Origin: Gammaproteobacteria bacterium
GTDB taxonomy: Bacteria; Pseudomonadota; Gammaproteobacteria; Chromatiales; Chromatiaceae
Direction: 5' to 3'
NCBI GenBank assembly: GCA_009928645.1
Contig: SACH01000001.1
Location: 1-56,238 of the forward strand
DNA: 56,238 nt
Shown piece by piece: positions 7,641-15,896 of the stretch. The translations under genes were made by a program, and so were the position numbers. The notes beneath the pieces were generated by a model that was not told the origin of the DNA, did no database searches, and worked only from the letters and a program-made list of their open reading frames with translations. The stretch's first letter is position 1, and each line of letters starts with the position of its first letter.

Positions 7641-8675
7641 CTATTTGCGCGCGGGCTTGTCGGCGGGCAGGCGTTCGATCAGTTTGTCGAAGTCGTTGCC
7701 AGCGCGATCCTGCTCGGCGATCCGCCGTTGGTGGAACTTCTCGTACTCGTCTTCCGCTCGCTGCTGCGCCATCTGGTGTGAGATCTTGCCGGCATGCGTC
7801 AGGATCTCGCGGTCGTTGATGTTCAGAAAGGCGTCGAGCTTGCTGATCCAGTCCTGCATGTTCATGGGGATTCGGCGCATGGCCTGGCCCTCGGCAAAGA
7901 TCAGATACTGCTCAACCAGGTTGTTCAACGCAGCCAGCTCCGCCTCGTCCAGATAGTTCTTGGCGATGCTCACGTCCTGCTTGCGCACCTTGGCCCCGCG
8001 CCAGTTGGTCAGGCCCATGTTGGGCCGGTCGGCATCGGCGCGGCTGTGGACGATCTCGGCGGCGGTCTGGCCGGTAATGGCCCAGTGCATCTTGTTCTGC
8101 ACCGTCTGGAAGAAGCGGATGCTGATGTCCAGCGTCGGGTCGTAGTCGATGCTGGTCGCGTAGATGTCGGTGATCTTCTGGTAGAAACGCCGCTCCGAGG
8201 TCCGGATGTCCTGGATGCGGCGGGTCAGCTCCTCGAAGTAGTCGAAGGGCTGGTCCGGATTCTTCAGCCGCTCGTCGTCGAGCGTGAAGCCCTTGATGAT
8301 GTACTCTTTCAGCCGCTGGGTGGCCCAGATTCGGAAGCGTGTGGCCACATGGCTTTTCACCCGGTAGCCTACCGAGATGATCATGTCCAGGCTGTAGTGA
8401 TCTACAGTGCGGGCTACGTTGCGTGCCCCCTCTGTTTGAACTATCCGGAATTTCCGGATAGTTGCTTCCGGCTCCAGTTCGTGCTCTTCGTAAACGTTCA
8501 AGATGTGCTCATTGATGGTCCGGGGGTCCTTCTGGAAAAGCTCCGCCATCAATCGCTGGGACAGCCAAACGGTCTCATCCGCCAAGCGCACGTCGATCTT
8601 GATGCGCCCGTCCTCGGTCGCGTAGACCAGGAACTGGCCTCTGGCGTCGTCGTCAGGTGGCTGGTCCTTTTTCAT
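7641..8675 (-). CDS. RhuM family protein (virulence RhuM-like)
   Basis: The start at 8675 (MKKDQPPDDDARGQFLVYAT) has AGGAGG seven bases upstream, which beats the ATG at 8711. The 344-residue product has the RhuM order: a DGRIKIDVRLADETVWLSQ block, an MAELFQ helix, TINEHILNVY, and a Fic/KilA-N-like core (DHYSLDMIISVGYRVKSHVA, RFRIWATQRLKEYIIKGF). A C-terminal helical part contains the cluster MHWAITGQTAAEIV. RhuM proteins are often found beside type I restriction genes. Their biochemical role is not established. It lies 12 bases upstream of the 63-residue gene. Confidence 0.9.
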   Translation of the reverse strand: MKKDQPPDDDARGQFLVYATEDGRIKIDVRLADETVWLSQRLMAELFQKDPRTINEHILNVYEEHELEPEATIRKFRIVQTEGARNVARTVDHYSLDMIISVGYRVKSHVATRFRIWATQRLKEYIIKGFTLDDERLKNPDQPFDYFEELTRRIQDIRTSERRFYQKITDIYATSIDYDPTLDISIRFFQTVQNKMHWAITGQTAAEIVHSRADADRPNMGLTNWRGAKVRKQDVSIAKNYLDEAELAALNNLVEQYLIFAEGQAMRRIPMNMQDWISKLDAFLNINDREILTHAGKISHQMAQQRAEDEYEKFHQRRIAEQDRAGNDFDKLIERLPADKPARK

Positions 8676-8726
8676 CGCGCATCCTCCTGAACGACGATCA
8701 AGCAATCCCAAACACAGGATTCCAGT

Positions 8727-9035
8727 TCACGCGGCATAGACCAGCTCCCGAGTGCGTTCGATGTCGGCGCGCACATAGGGGTTGCGCACGGCCGGATACT
8801 CAACCAGATCGACACCCCGCCCGAGCAACCGCTCCAGTTCGGTTCGGACGCTGAACCAGCCACCCAGATCGGCCTGGGCATCGGGCGCGAACTCGACGAG
8901 GAAATCCGCATCGCTGCGCTCTGGATCGAAATCCGTACCGCGTGCGGCGGAGCCGAAGACCTCCAGGCGTCGCACCTGGTAGCGGCGGCAGATGTTGGCG
9001 ATGGCTGAGCGCTGGGCGGTGATCAGTGGGTGCAT
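8727..9035 (-). CDS. MNT-type nucleotidyltransferase domain protein
   Basis: The 102-residue protein has the nucleotidyltransferase core: VFGSAARGTDFDPERSDADF (GS followed by DxD) and a third acidic strand (GVDLVEYPAV). It ends RADIERTRELVYAA, a form typical of NTases that pair with a HEPN/DUF86 partner. No HEPN gene follows directly; the next gene is the RhuM-like one 51 bases away. It may therefore be an orphan antitoxin or have taken a role in the defence operon. It follows the 64-residue gene by 8 bases. Confidence 0.82.
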   Translation of the reverse strand: MHPLITAQRSAIANICRRYQVRRLEVFGSAARGTDFDPERSDADFLVEFAPDAQADLGGWFSVRTELERLLGRGVDLVEYPAVRNPYVRADIERTRELVYAA

Positions 9036-9043
9036 GACTGGCG

Positions 9044-9238
9044 TTACCTGCCATTCCGATCAGTGGGAAGCGGTGAGTATTCGTACTTGATGACACCATC
9101 TTCGGAATAGACCACCGGTAAGCCGTGCCGCCAAGCCTTTTCGCGGGCGCGCAGCGCGGCGCGCTGCAGGGCGATCTCGGCATTGACCAGATCGGGATCG
9201 CGTTCGCGTGGAGTCGCCGGGGTTTGTGGATCGGTCAC
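9044..9238 (-). CDS. small hypothetical protein between hsdS-like and NTase genes
   Basis: The 64-residue protein has a central helix (DLVNAEIALQRAALRAREKA) and a short C-terminal strand region (LPVVYSEDGVIKYEYSPLP). The start overlaps the hsdS-like stop by four bases, so it is probably translated. No family is recognised. It may be an accessory subunit of the restriction-modification complex. Confidence 0.65.
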   Translation of the reverse strand: MTDPQTPATPRERDPDLVNAEIALQRAALRAREKAWRHGLPVVYSEDGVIKYEYSPLPTDRNGR

Positions 9239-10605
9239 GCCCGCGCGGCCTCTTCGATGAGTTGCTCGACGCGGGATTTGGCTTGTTCGAGCAGTCGCCT
9301 GGATTCACGCTCGGCGGCAGCCGCCTGGTCGTGGAGCCGCCGCAACTCCTGCTGCAACGACTCCGGCGCGGGCCACACCAGAAACTTGCGGATATCGAAC
9401 GGATACAGCTCCAGTTGCCCCGAGGTTCCGCGCTGGAACATCTCCACCTGCATCTGACCCGCGGCACTATTGAGGTACAGCGACAGGTAGACCGGATCGA
9501 GATCGTTCGACCGCAGAATGGTGACATGGTTATCCGGGACGGCGGGTTCATCGACGAGATAGGGCGCGGCCCGGCCGAGGGTTCCGCGTCCCGTACCGTT
9601 CAGCAGGGTGTCGCTATGGCGGATCTGGAGTTTACTGTCTAGATTCGCCGCCGCGAACCGATTGTCTTCGAGCAGGACGCGATTCGGCTGGACGTGCTTC
9701 GAGTTGATGACCCGAAGCCCGGTGGCGGAGTAAACCGGTTGCTGACCGCGTTGGCAGAAGGTCAGATGCCGGTTGAGTGGGGAAAGCGAAATGCCGGGGG
9801 GCAGGGAATTCGCGAAAGCCTCAAATGCGGGGTAGTAATGCTCTGGATCAAGGCGCCTTGAGGTTTCGACGTTACTAAACCGCGCTGTGTAGCCCATCGG
9901 CTTCTGGAATGTCAGCTTGTCTAGGCCAAGCTCGGATTCGAGGATTTGTTGAGCAGCGTCGGAGGAGCGCAAACTGTCACGTAAGCACTTGTAGTAACCA
10001 CGGACCATATCGCCAACCATTTTCTGGATTGGCCGTTCCGGCAAAAAAACTCTGATCTTTCGGGTACGCTCCAGGGTAAGTTGATACTGAATCGTCAACT
10101 CACGTTCTCGCATCAACTGGTCAAATCCATGCCGGGACCGTAAAAAGGCGATCAGGTAGTATGGATCGATGATGCTTTCGTCGATATTCGATATGCCGAG
10201 CACTGTGCGAGTCATCGCGGACAACGGCATGTCGTCAGAAAGAAGCGCTGCATAGCAAGGCGAACCAACCTTGCTGATAACAATGTCACCTGCCTTCAGA
10301 TTGCGTATTGATGAATGTGCATTAACAAAATCATCCGGGATTCTTGCAAAGGGCTGATCGGGTGATATGAGCGGGAAATTCACAATATCGACACAACGAA
10401 GAAACGGAATTCCTTCAGGCGTGTATAGATGCGTTGCGGCAGGATAAAAAGCGCTGCAACTGAATTGGCCAAGTTTACGCAGGGGCAAAGTATTAACCGC
10501 CTCAAGATCGGCCTCTACTTGCGTGTGACTCGGCAGAAAATACTCTGGGTCGGAACGCGCATAGTGATGAAGTTCGGAGGCTAGAGCGGTCATGAAAATA
10601 GCCAT
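9235..10605 (-). CDS. hsdS: HsdS-like type I specificity subunit
   Basis: The 456-residue protein has the two-repeat layout of type I S subunits. Each half has a target-recognition domain followed by a helix. The first helix reads MVRGYYKCLRDSLRSSDAA (residues about 205-225) and the second is the C-terminal coiled coil (LQQELRRLHDQAAAAERESR). Landmarks are LKAGDIVISKVGS, SDTLLNGTGRGTLGRAA, and the final strand GQLELYPFDIRKFLVWPAP. The S subunit chooses the DNA site for methylation. Start and upstream stop share one base (TAATG). A slightly later ATG (10593) is possible. The recognition sequence cannot be read from the protein. Confidence 0.85.
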   Translation of the reverse strand: MAIFMTALASELHHYARSDPEYFLPSHTQVEADLEAVNTLPLRKLGQFSCSAFYPAATHLYTPEGIPFLRCVDIVNFPLISPDQPFARIPDDFVNAHSSIRNLKAGDIVISKVGSPCYAALLSDDMPLSAMTRTVLGISNIDESIIDPYYLIAFLRSRHGFDQLMRERELTIQYQLTLERTRKIRVFLPERPIQKMVGDMVRGYYKCLRDSLRSSDAAQQILESELGLDKLTFQKPMGYTARFSNVETSRRLDPEHYYPAFEAFANSLPPGISLSPLNRHLTFCQRGQQPVYSATGLRVINSKHVQPNRVLLEDNRFAAANLDSKLQIRHSDTLLNGTGRGTLGRAAPYLVDEPAVPDNHVTILRSNDLDPVYLSLYLNSAAGQMQVEMFQRGTSGQLELYPFDIRKFLVWPAPESLQQELRRLHDQAAAAERESRRLLEQAKSRVEQLIEEAARA

Positions 10606-13373
10606 TATTCGCTCTCCCAGAAGCTGAGCTTTTGTTCCTGCGCAAACCTAACAAACGCCTCCGCCACGCAAAGCTGCTCACCCGGAATCTGGCTCGCATC
10701 AGCGAGGTCTTCCGCCCGCAAGTCGTAGTTCACCAGGTCCTGATTGACGACTAACTGCCCTTCCTGCGGGTGTCCGTCCGGAAACTCAATCAGGCCGCCG
10801 TCCGCGTCGAGCAGGTACTCATAATCGCCGGAGTTGTTCTTTCCCCCGCGTTCGCTGACGGCCATGAAGATGGGGTAGTCGAGCCGCTTGGAGACCTCGG
10901 CGCTGATCCAGCGCTCCTTGAGGGTGCCAATCAGGTCGTCGTCGGCCAGGATCAGCTCCAGCCGGCCACGAGTGGTGAGCTGTTTCAGGTCGCGCTCGGC
11001 CTGGGGAATCTGCGTCTCCAATGACTTGATCTCGGCCTTGATGGGTTTCTGCGCGGCCCTGTTCCGCTCCTTCAGCGCCTTCAGGCTGATCTGATAGTCT
11101 TGCCTGACTTCCTTGATGCGTGACCGCAACTCGCCCTTCTCGCCGGTCCAGCTCAAGCTGATCGCGTCGATCTCCTGGTCCTTCCGCTGCTCCAAAGCCT
11201 CGCGGTCGCTCTCCAGATCCATCAACCGCTGCTTGGCCTTCAGCAGCGCGGCCTTGAGGTCGTTCAGCCGCTCTTCGGCGAGCGCGATCGGATCGTCATC
11301 GACATTGGCGCTTACCTCGCCATCGCCGTCGTCCTCATCCCCGTCATCGTTCGTTGCCTCCTCGGGTTCGGTCTCCGGTTCGCCGAAGGTCTCAGCGATC
11401 AGGTCGGCTATCGCCTCGGGGATGACGTCCTCCGGCACGTCGGCGGCGCCTTCGTGAGCGGCCATCAGCATCCTGATGTCCGCCGCGTAGTCCGGGCAGG
11501 CGCCCGCGACCTGGTCGTGGACCTGGCTGATCCGGTCGAGTTGGTCCTGGGTGTATTTCTGCACGAAGAGCACCGAGGTCTTGGTGCCGGTGTGCGGTTT
11601 GAAGGTGTTGGGGTGCAGCCCGACCACCGCCAGCAGCCGGGCCTTCTTCAGGATCCACTCGCGGATGAAGGCGAGGGATGAGTTGTTGAACTTGCCCTGC
11701 GGCAGCACGATGGCCGCGCGTCCGCCGGGCTTGAGCATCTTGAGGATGCGCTCGATGAAGAGGACATCGCGCTCTTCTTTGGGCTGCTTGTCGTTCCCGG
11801 CGCGCTTGAGCGCCGGCCGTGCCAGCTCATAGCGGGCCAGCATCTTGCGGTCTTTCATCTCCCCGGCAAACGGCGGATTGGCCAGGATGACGTCGAACTT
11901 CAGCTCATCGAAATATTCCCACGCCTTGTCCTCGTCGGTCAGTGGCTCGTTCTCGGGGATCGGCTTCGCCGTGAGCCTGGCTCGACGGAGCCCCTGCATC
12001 AGCGCCGAGCCCGAGCCGGTCTCGTACCAGGTGCGCGGGTCAAGGCTGCTGACGTCCGGTCCGAAGATGTTGGTGTGACCGTCCCCGGCGATCAGCATTA
12101 AGGCGCGCGAGGTTTTGGCGGCGCGCTGCTCGAAGTCGATGCCCCAGAGGAATCTGGAGGCGTAGCGATGTTTGCGTAGTTCGCGCTGATCGTTGTCGGC
12201 GGCCGGGTAGCACCAGTCCATGGCGTGCAGCAGGAAGCCACCGGACCCACAGGCCGGGTCCATCACGTACTCGTCGCGCTTCGGATTGAGCAACCGCACG
12301 CACATCTCGACCACATGGCGCGGGGTGAAGAACTGGCCCTTTTTCTTCTTGGCCTCGGTGGGGAGCAGATACTCGAAGGCGTCATCCATGATACGGAGGT
12401 TGGAGCCCATGAGCCGCACCCCTTCGATGGGGCCGACGCAGACCTGAAGATGGCGCTTGGCCAGCTCGATGTCCTCGCCCTGCTTGAAGATGCCGGGCCA
12501 CTCGTCGCAGGCTTTGTTGAAGAGGCTGTTGATGCGGTCGTAGGTGATCTCGGGGTCCAGTGCCTTGCGGAACTCGACCACCTTGTCCCTCCGTCTCTCC
12601 ATCGCCTCCTTCTCGTCCCAGATCTTGGCGAAGATCAGCTTAAAGATCTCGTTGAACTCATCCTTGCCGCTGTCGGCTAGCACCAGCTCTTCGAGGTCCT
12701 GAAGAATCTTCTTGAAATTGAAATCCTGCTTGAGCTGCAAGAGGGTCTTCTTAGCTTCGACGACATCCTTGGGCTCCTGCCCACGCCGCGGTAAATCGAA
12801 CAGGGTGTCATCGAACTGAGCGGGATAGGGCCGGTATAGGATGATGCTGTCCGCGCCGTTGGACCAGATGGCCACCGGCGCGCCCTTGGCGTTCATGTAG
12901 CTCTTGAGCTGCTCGATGCCATCCTTGCGCTTGGGCTTCTTGCACTCGACGATGATCTTGGGTGTCGTCTTGGTGAGATCCGTATAGACGACGATATCGG
13001 CGGCCTTGGTGCCCACCTCGGTGCCGAACTGGACGCTGATTTCGAGCTCGATCTCGTCGGGCTTATAGCCGTATTGGTGGATCAGCTTGTAGGTCCAGAG
13101 TTGGCGCACGATCTCCTCGGGCGCGGACTTACCGCCTTCGACATAGACCTGTACCTCCTCGTTGCCGGAAGAAAACGGGATCAAGCTCTTGAGGAAATAC
13201 TTGGTCTTGCCGGCGTCTTTGCCCGAGGTCGTGACCTTTGGATAGATGGAAAGGATCTCGTGTATCGGCTTGCCAAGGCTGACGAATTCGGTCAGCTCGT
13301 AATGGATGGCGGGATCTTTGAAGATGCGATCGATGATCTCCTTGGTGCCCAAGGACTGCGGGTCGGTAGACAT
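10605..13373 (-). CDS. hsdM: HsdM-like adenine methyltransferase with N-terminal HsdR-N-type nuclease-like domain
   Basis: The 922-residue protein is far longer than HsdM (about 500-550). Residues 1-190 form an HSDR_N-like domain with D126 in KAADIVVY and E143-x-K145 in IIVECKKP, a PD-(D/E)xK pattern. Residues 220-340 are the HsdM helical domain. The methylase core has GQFFTPRHVVEMCV (347-360), motif I DPACGSGGF (372-380) and motif IV NPPF (499-502), so the product is N6-methyladenine. After an acidic linker (about 655-690) comes a coiled coil (690-800). There is no helicase. It could methylate and cut by itself (type IIG style) or depend on the ATPases downstream. Confidence 0.88.
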   Translation of the reverse strand: MSTDPQSLGTKEIIDRIFKDPAIHYELTEFVSLGKPIHEILSIYPKVTTSGKDAGKTKYFLKSLIPFSSGNEEVQVYVEGGKSAPEEIVRQLWTYKLIHQYGYKPDEIELEISVQFGTEVGTKAADIVVYTDLTKTTPKIIVECKKPKRKDGIEQLKSYMNAKGAPVAIWSNGADSIILYRPYPAQFDDTLFDLPRRGQEPKDVVEAKKTLLQLKQDFNFKKILQDLEELVLADSGKDEFNEIFKLIFAKIWDEKEAMERRRDKVVEFRKALDPEITYDRINSLFNKACDEWPGIFKQGEDIELAKRHLQVCVGPIEGVRLMGSNLRIMDDAFEYLLPTEAKKKKGQFFTPRHVVEMCVRLLNPKRDEYVMDPACGSGGFLLHAMDWCYPAADNDQRELRKHRYASRFLWGIDFEQRAAKTSRALMLIAGDGHTNIFGPDVSSLDPRTWYETGSGSALMQGLRRARLTAKPIPENEPLTDEDKAWEYFDELKFDVILANPPFAGEMKDRKMLARYELARPALKRAGNDKQPKEERDVLFIERILKMLKPGGRAAIVLPQGKFNNSSLAFIREWILKKARLLAVVGLHPNTFKPHTGTKTSVLFVQKYTQDQLDRISQVHDQVAGACPDYAADIRMLMAAHEGAADVPEDVIPEAIADLIAETFGEPETEPEEATNDDGDEDDGDGEVSANVDDDPIALAEERLNDLKAALLKAKQRLMDLESDREALEQRKDQEIDAISLSWTGEKGELRSRIKEVRQDYQISLKALKERNRAAQKPIKAEIKSLETQIPQAERDLKQLTTRGRLELILADDDLIGTLKERWISAEVSKRLDYPIFMAVSERGGKNNSGDYEYLLDADGGLIEFPDGHPQEGQLVVNQDLVNYDLRAEDLADASQIPGEQLCVAEAFVRFAQEQKLSFWESE

Positions 13374-13634
13374 CAGGATGGCGTCCCCTTCTTGGTGTTG
13401 TGAGGCTCCTTGGAATCTGTCCTGTCACTGCGAGACTCGCTCGGCTGGGAGGCTGATCTGTCACTGCCGGAAATCGCGATGCCGTTTCGCGAACAGTGAT
13501 CCCGGATCAGGACTTCCACCATGTTGGCGATGGATCGGTGCTCCAGCTGAGCGGCCTCTCGCAGCGCAGCCTTCAAGTCGGGAGCGATGCGAAACGTCAG
13601 GGTGGCGGTCTTGGTGGTGGCTAGATTTGCCCAT
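13373..13634 (-). CDS. ribbon-helix-helix-like regulator, apparent frameshift at N-terminus
   Basis: The main frame reads ATTKTATLTFRIAPDLKAAL, then REAAQLEHRSIANMVEVLIR and a Ser/Arg-rich tail. This is a ribbon-helix-helix fold (strand TLTFRI, helix LKAALREAAQLE, helix IANMVEVLI). The frame has a stop just upstream and no ATG. The only conventional-looking start, MGKSS at 13634, is one base out of frame. Removing one base near 13622 would join them. A TTG at 13576 is the only in-frame alternative and would remove the DNA-binding strand. The stop codon overlaps the methylase ATG by one base, so it heads the operon and probably autoregulated it. Confidence 0.5.
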
Positions 13635-13662
13635 TAGGGCTGCATGCATGCTGATGTACTGC

Positions 13663-13691
13663 AATCTACTACAGTCGCACCGGGCATACAA
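13663..13691 (-). promoter_or_regulatory. possible promoter of the defence operon
   Basis: On the minus strand TTGTAT (13691-13686) and TAGATT (13668-13663) lie 17 bases apart, 29 bases before the ATG at 13634. Matches to sigma-70 consensus are modest (3/6 and 4/6). It is the only such pair I see ahead of the first gene. Confidence 0.25.
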
Positions 13692-13787
13692 AGTACGGAA
13701 TGTGAGCCATATCTCGTCGGAGATGCACCTCTGGGTTCGTGCGCCAGATCGACCATCGGAGGGACTTTTGCAGAGGACGCACAGTCT

Positions 13788-14085
13788 GAGCGGCATGCCC
13801 AGACGATGTAAGGCCAGTACCATGGTGGCCCGTGACCCGGCTGGGGTGGGTGTGGCGGCCGGAGCCTTAGACCTTGCCCCTTGCCCCCAGGGTCTACCAC
13901 CCCCTACCACCCCCTGACGGCCCTTGGCTCTCTGACGGGCATCGCTCATCATCCCCTCGCGAAGATTTGTCGCATTCCTAACCCTTGGGCGGCTTCTTAA
14001 GCATTATCAGTTACTAAGCAACTGATCCAGTGGGCACCCCAGGGGCATCGCCTTCATCCCTTGACCACCGCCGTTGCTATGGCCA
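13788..14085 (+). repeat. decayed duplicate of the spy 3' end plus the copper receptor leader
   Basis: This stretch aligns with 15779-16252. The first part (13788-13917) matches the 3' end of the Spy-like gene, including the Gly-rich tail, the 'CCAGGG' block and the stop region. The second (13959-14085) matches the receptor leader: the TTTGTCGCAT block, the CAACTGATCCAG block, and the first codons (GGGGCATCGCCTTCA). The receptor start codon has been lost, and the spy part carries many changes. The middle is about 190 bases shorter than in the intact copy. It explains the non-coding stretch between the defence operon and the DUF4143 gene. It is a remnant, not a gene. Confidence 0.7.
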
Positions 14086-14141
14086 GTGCGATCAGAATCT
14101 TGCAGATTGAATTTTGAAAAGCGGATTTGTAAGATTCCAGC

Positions 14142-15320
14142 ATGATCAAACGCCAATCAGAAGCCTTGGCCCTTGCGCTGGCGCGGGTTTTCCCCATCGT
14201 GGCCTTTGTAGGCCCCCGACAGTCGGGCAAGACCACGCTGGCGCGCGGCTTGTTCGGCGACCGGGCCTTTGTGTCGCTGGAAGATCCGGAAGAGCGGGAA
14301 TATGCCCTGCGTGACCCCCGCGGCTTTTTGGCGCGCTTTCCGGAAGGTGCGGTGATTGACGAGGCGCAGCGTTGTCCGGCCTTGTTTTCCTATCTACAGG
14401 GTTTGGTCGATGGCCGCCGGCGCATGGGCGATTTCATCTTGACGGGATCGCAACAGTTCGGTCTGCGCTCGGGAATCAGTCAGTCGCTGGCCGGCCGCGT
14501 GGGCCTGGTGCAGTTGTTACCTTTTTCATTGACCGAGTTGAAGGATGCCGGCAAGTTGCCGGATTCGCTCGATGTCGCTTTGTGTCAGGGGGGCTATCCG
14601 CCGCTTTTTGATCGCGAGATCCCGCCAACCCTGTGGTTTCCGAACTATGTGGCGACCTATGTTGAGCGGGATGTCCGGCAGTTGCTGGCGGTGCGCGATC
14701 TGGATCTTTTCCAGCGCTTCGTGAAGATGTGCGCCGCGCGCACCGGCCAGTTGCTGAATCTGTCCGCCTTGGCGGCTGACTGCGGAATTTCGCAGACGGC
14801 GGCGCGCGAGTGGCTGTCCGTGCTGGAGACCAGTTACCTGGTGGTGCGGTTGCCGCCCTATTTCCGCAACTTCGGCAAGCGGCTGGTGAAAACACCCAAG
14901 CTTTATTTCCTGGATGTGGGGCTGGCAGCCTGGCTGTTAGGCATTCGTGATGCCGAAACGATGAACACCCATGCGATGCGCGGCCCCTTGTTCGAGACCT
15001 GGGTGGTGTCCGAACTCATCAAGCAGCGCTTCAATGCCGGGCAGCCGGCCGAATTGTACTTCTGGCGTGACAATGCAGGTCACGAGGTCGATGTGGTGTT
15101 CGAAACCCGGTCGAAACTTCAAGCCATCGAGATCAAGTCCGGCGCCACCTTCGTCGCGGATTGGCTGGCGGCGGCACGAAAGTGGTTAGGCCTTGCGGGG
15201 GAGGATGCGCTCCCCCCCTACATCGTTTACGGGGGTGATGCCGTGTATGACCGGGAGGGGGCGCGGGTATTCGGGTGGCGCGGAATTGACTCAATGCAGT
15301 CAGTCGAGTGTCCACGGTAA
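14142..15320 (+). CDS. AAA ATPase with DUF4143 domain
   Basis: The 392-residue protein starts MIKRQSEALALALARVFPIV. It has Walker A GPRQSGKTT (24-32), a Walker B-like strand AVIDEAQRCPALF, and a sensor region FILTGSQQF. The C-terminal DUF4143 part (about 200-392) has the usual FETWVVSEL and a nuclease-like pattern HEVDVVFE...LQAIEIKSG (D-x(n)-ExK). Proteins of this family are common in prokaryotes with unproven functions. It is flanked by two copies of the spy/receptor leader, so it may have arrived with, or caused, that duplication. Confidence 0.88.
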   Translation: MIKRQSEALALALARVFPIVAFVGPRQSGKTTLARGLFGDRAFVSLEDPEEREYALRDPRGFLARFPEGAVIDEAQRCPALFSYLQGLVDGRRRMGDFILTGSQQFGLRSGISQSLAGRVGLVQLLPFSLTELKDAGKLPDSLDVALCQGGYPPLFDREIPPTLWFPNYVATYVERDVRQLLAVRDLDLFQRFVKMCAARTGQLLNLSALAADCGISQTAAREWLSVLETSYLVVRLPPYFRNFGKRLVKTPKLYFLDVGLAAWLLGIRDAETMNTHAMRGPLFETWVVSELIKQRFNAGQPAELYFWRDNAGHEVDVVFETRSKLQAIEIKSGATFVADWLAAARKWLGLAGEDALPPYIVYGGDAVYDREGARVFGWRGIDSMQSVECPR

Positions 15321-15397
15321 CCGGGTGCACTTTATTTCCCCGCTTGCTGCATGGCCCTTGCATGAGGGCTGGCTAAGCTTACGGTCAAGGATGAGAT

Positions 15398-15466
15398 CCA
15401 GGCCCCCGCCGAAGAGGGCGGGGGGCCTGGCCCGATTCCCACGGGCCTTGCCAGGTCGGCAAGGCC
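15398..15466. terminator. two strong GC-rich hairpins after the DUF4143 gene
   Basis: The first inverted repeat pairs CCAGGCCCCCGCC (15398-15410) with GGGCGGGGGGCCTGG (15416-15430). The second pairs GGCCTTGCC (15444-15452) with GGCAAGGCC (15458-15466). They lie between the DUF4143 stop and the Spy-like start. There is no T-run, so they may act as a factor-dependent stop, RNA stabiliser or leader structure for the Spy-like gene. Confidence 0.45.
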
Positions 15467-15491
15467 AGGCAGTAACCAGTGGAGAGAGATC

Positions 15492-15896
15492 ATGAACAAA
15501 TTGCTCAGCGCCAGTGCCATCGGCTTGATGGCGATCGCGGCGACCGCTCTGGCCCAACCCTGGGGCGGTTATGGCCCTGGCCAGGGACCTGGTTGGGGTG
15601 GGCCGGGGGCGGATGTCGATTTCCGGGTCGAGCGCATGACGACCATGCTCGGGTTGAACCCGGTACAACAGGACCAGCTCAGGGAGATCTTCAAGGAGCA
15701 GCAGACCCAGCGCCAGGCCATGCGGCAATCCATGCGGGATCGGGTGGATGCCATCCTGACCCCCGAGCAGCGAGAGCGGCACGCGCAGATGATGCAAGGC
15801 CGGGGCTTTGGTGGCCGGGGACCCGGCTGGGGTGGTGGCGGCGGTCGGGGTCTTGGCCCTTGCAGCCAGGGCTTGCCCCCGCCCACTAGCCCCTGA
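15492..15896 (+). CDS. Spy/CpxP family periplasmic protein
   Basis: The 134-residue protein has a signal peptide (MNKLLSASAIGLMAIAATAL, cut probably after ALA). A Gly/Pro/Trp-rich stretch follows. Its core has the two Spy/CpxP-type helices: LGLNPVQQDQLREIFKEQQ and ILTPEQRERHAQMM, each beginning with an L-x-P-x-Q (LTxxQ-like) motif. The tail is Gly/Arg-rich with a lone Cys. Members act as periplasmic chaperones or metal-stress sensors (CpxP, CnrX, ZraP). GAGAGA lies six bases before the ATG. Its position before a copper-receptor gene suggests a metal-linked role. Confidence 0.85.
   Translation: MNKLLSASAIGLMAIAATALAQPWGGYGPGQGPGWGGPGADVDFRVERMTTMLGLNPVQQDQLREIFKEQQTQRQAMRQSMRDRVDAILTPEQRERHAQMMQGRGFGGRGPGWGGGGGRGLGPCSQGLPPPTSP

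Noticed and set aside
10605-13373. Ordinary type I restriction system
   Set aside because: No HsdR helicase gene is present and the methylase carries an extra N-terminal domain.
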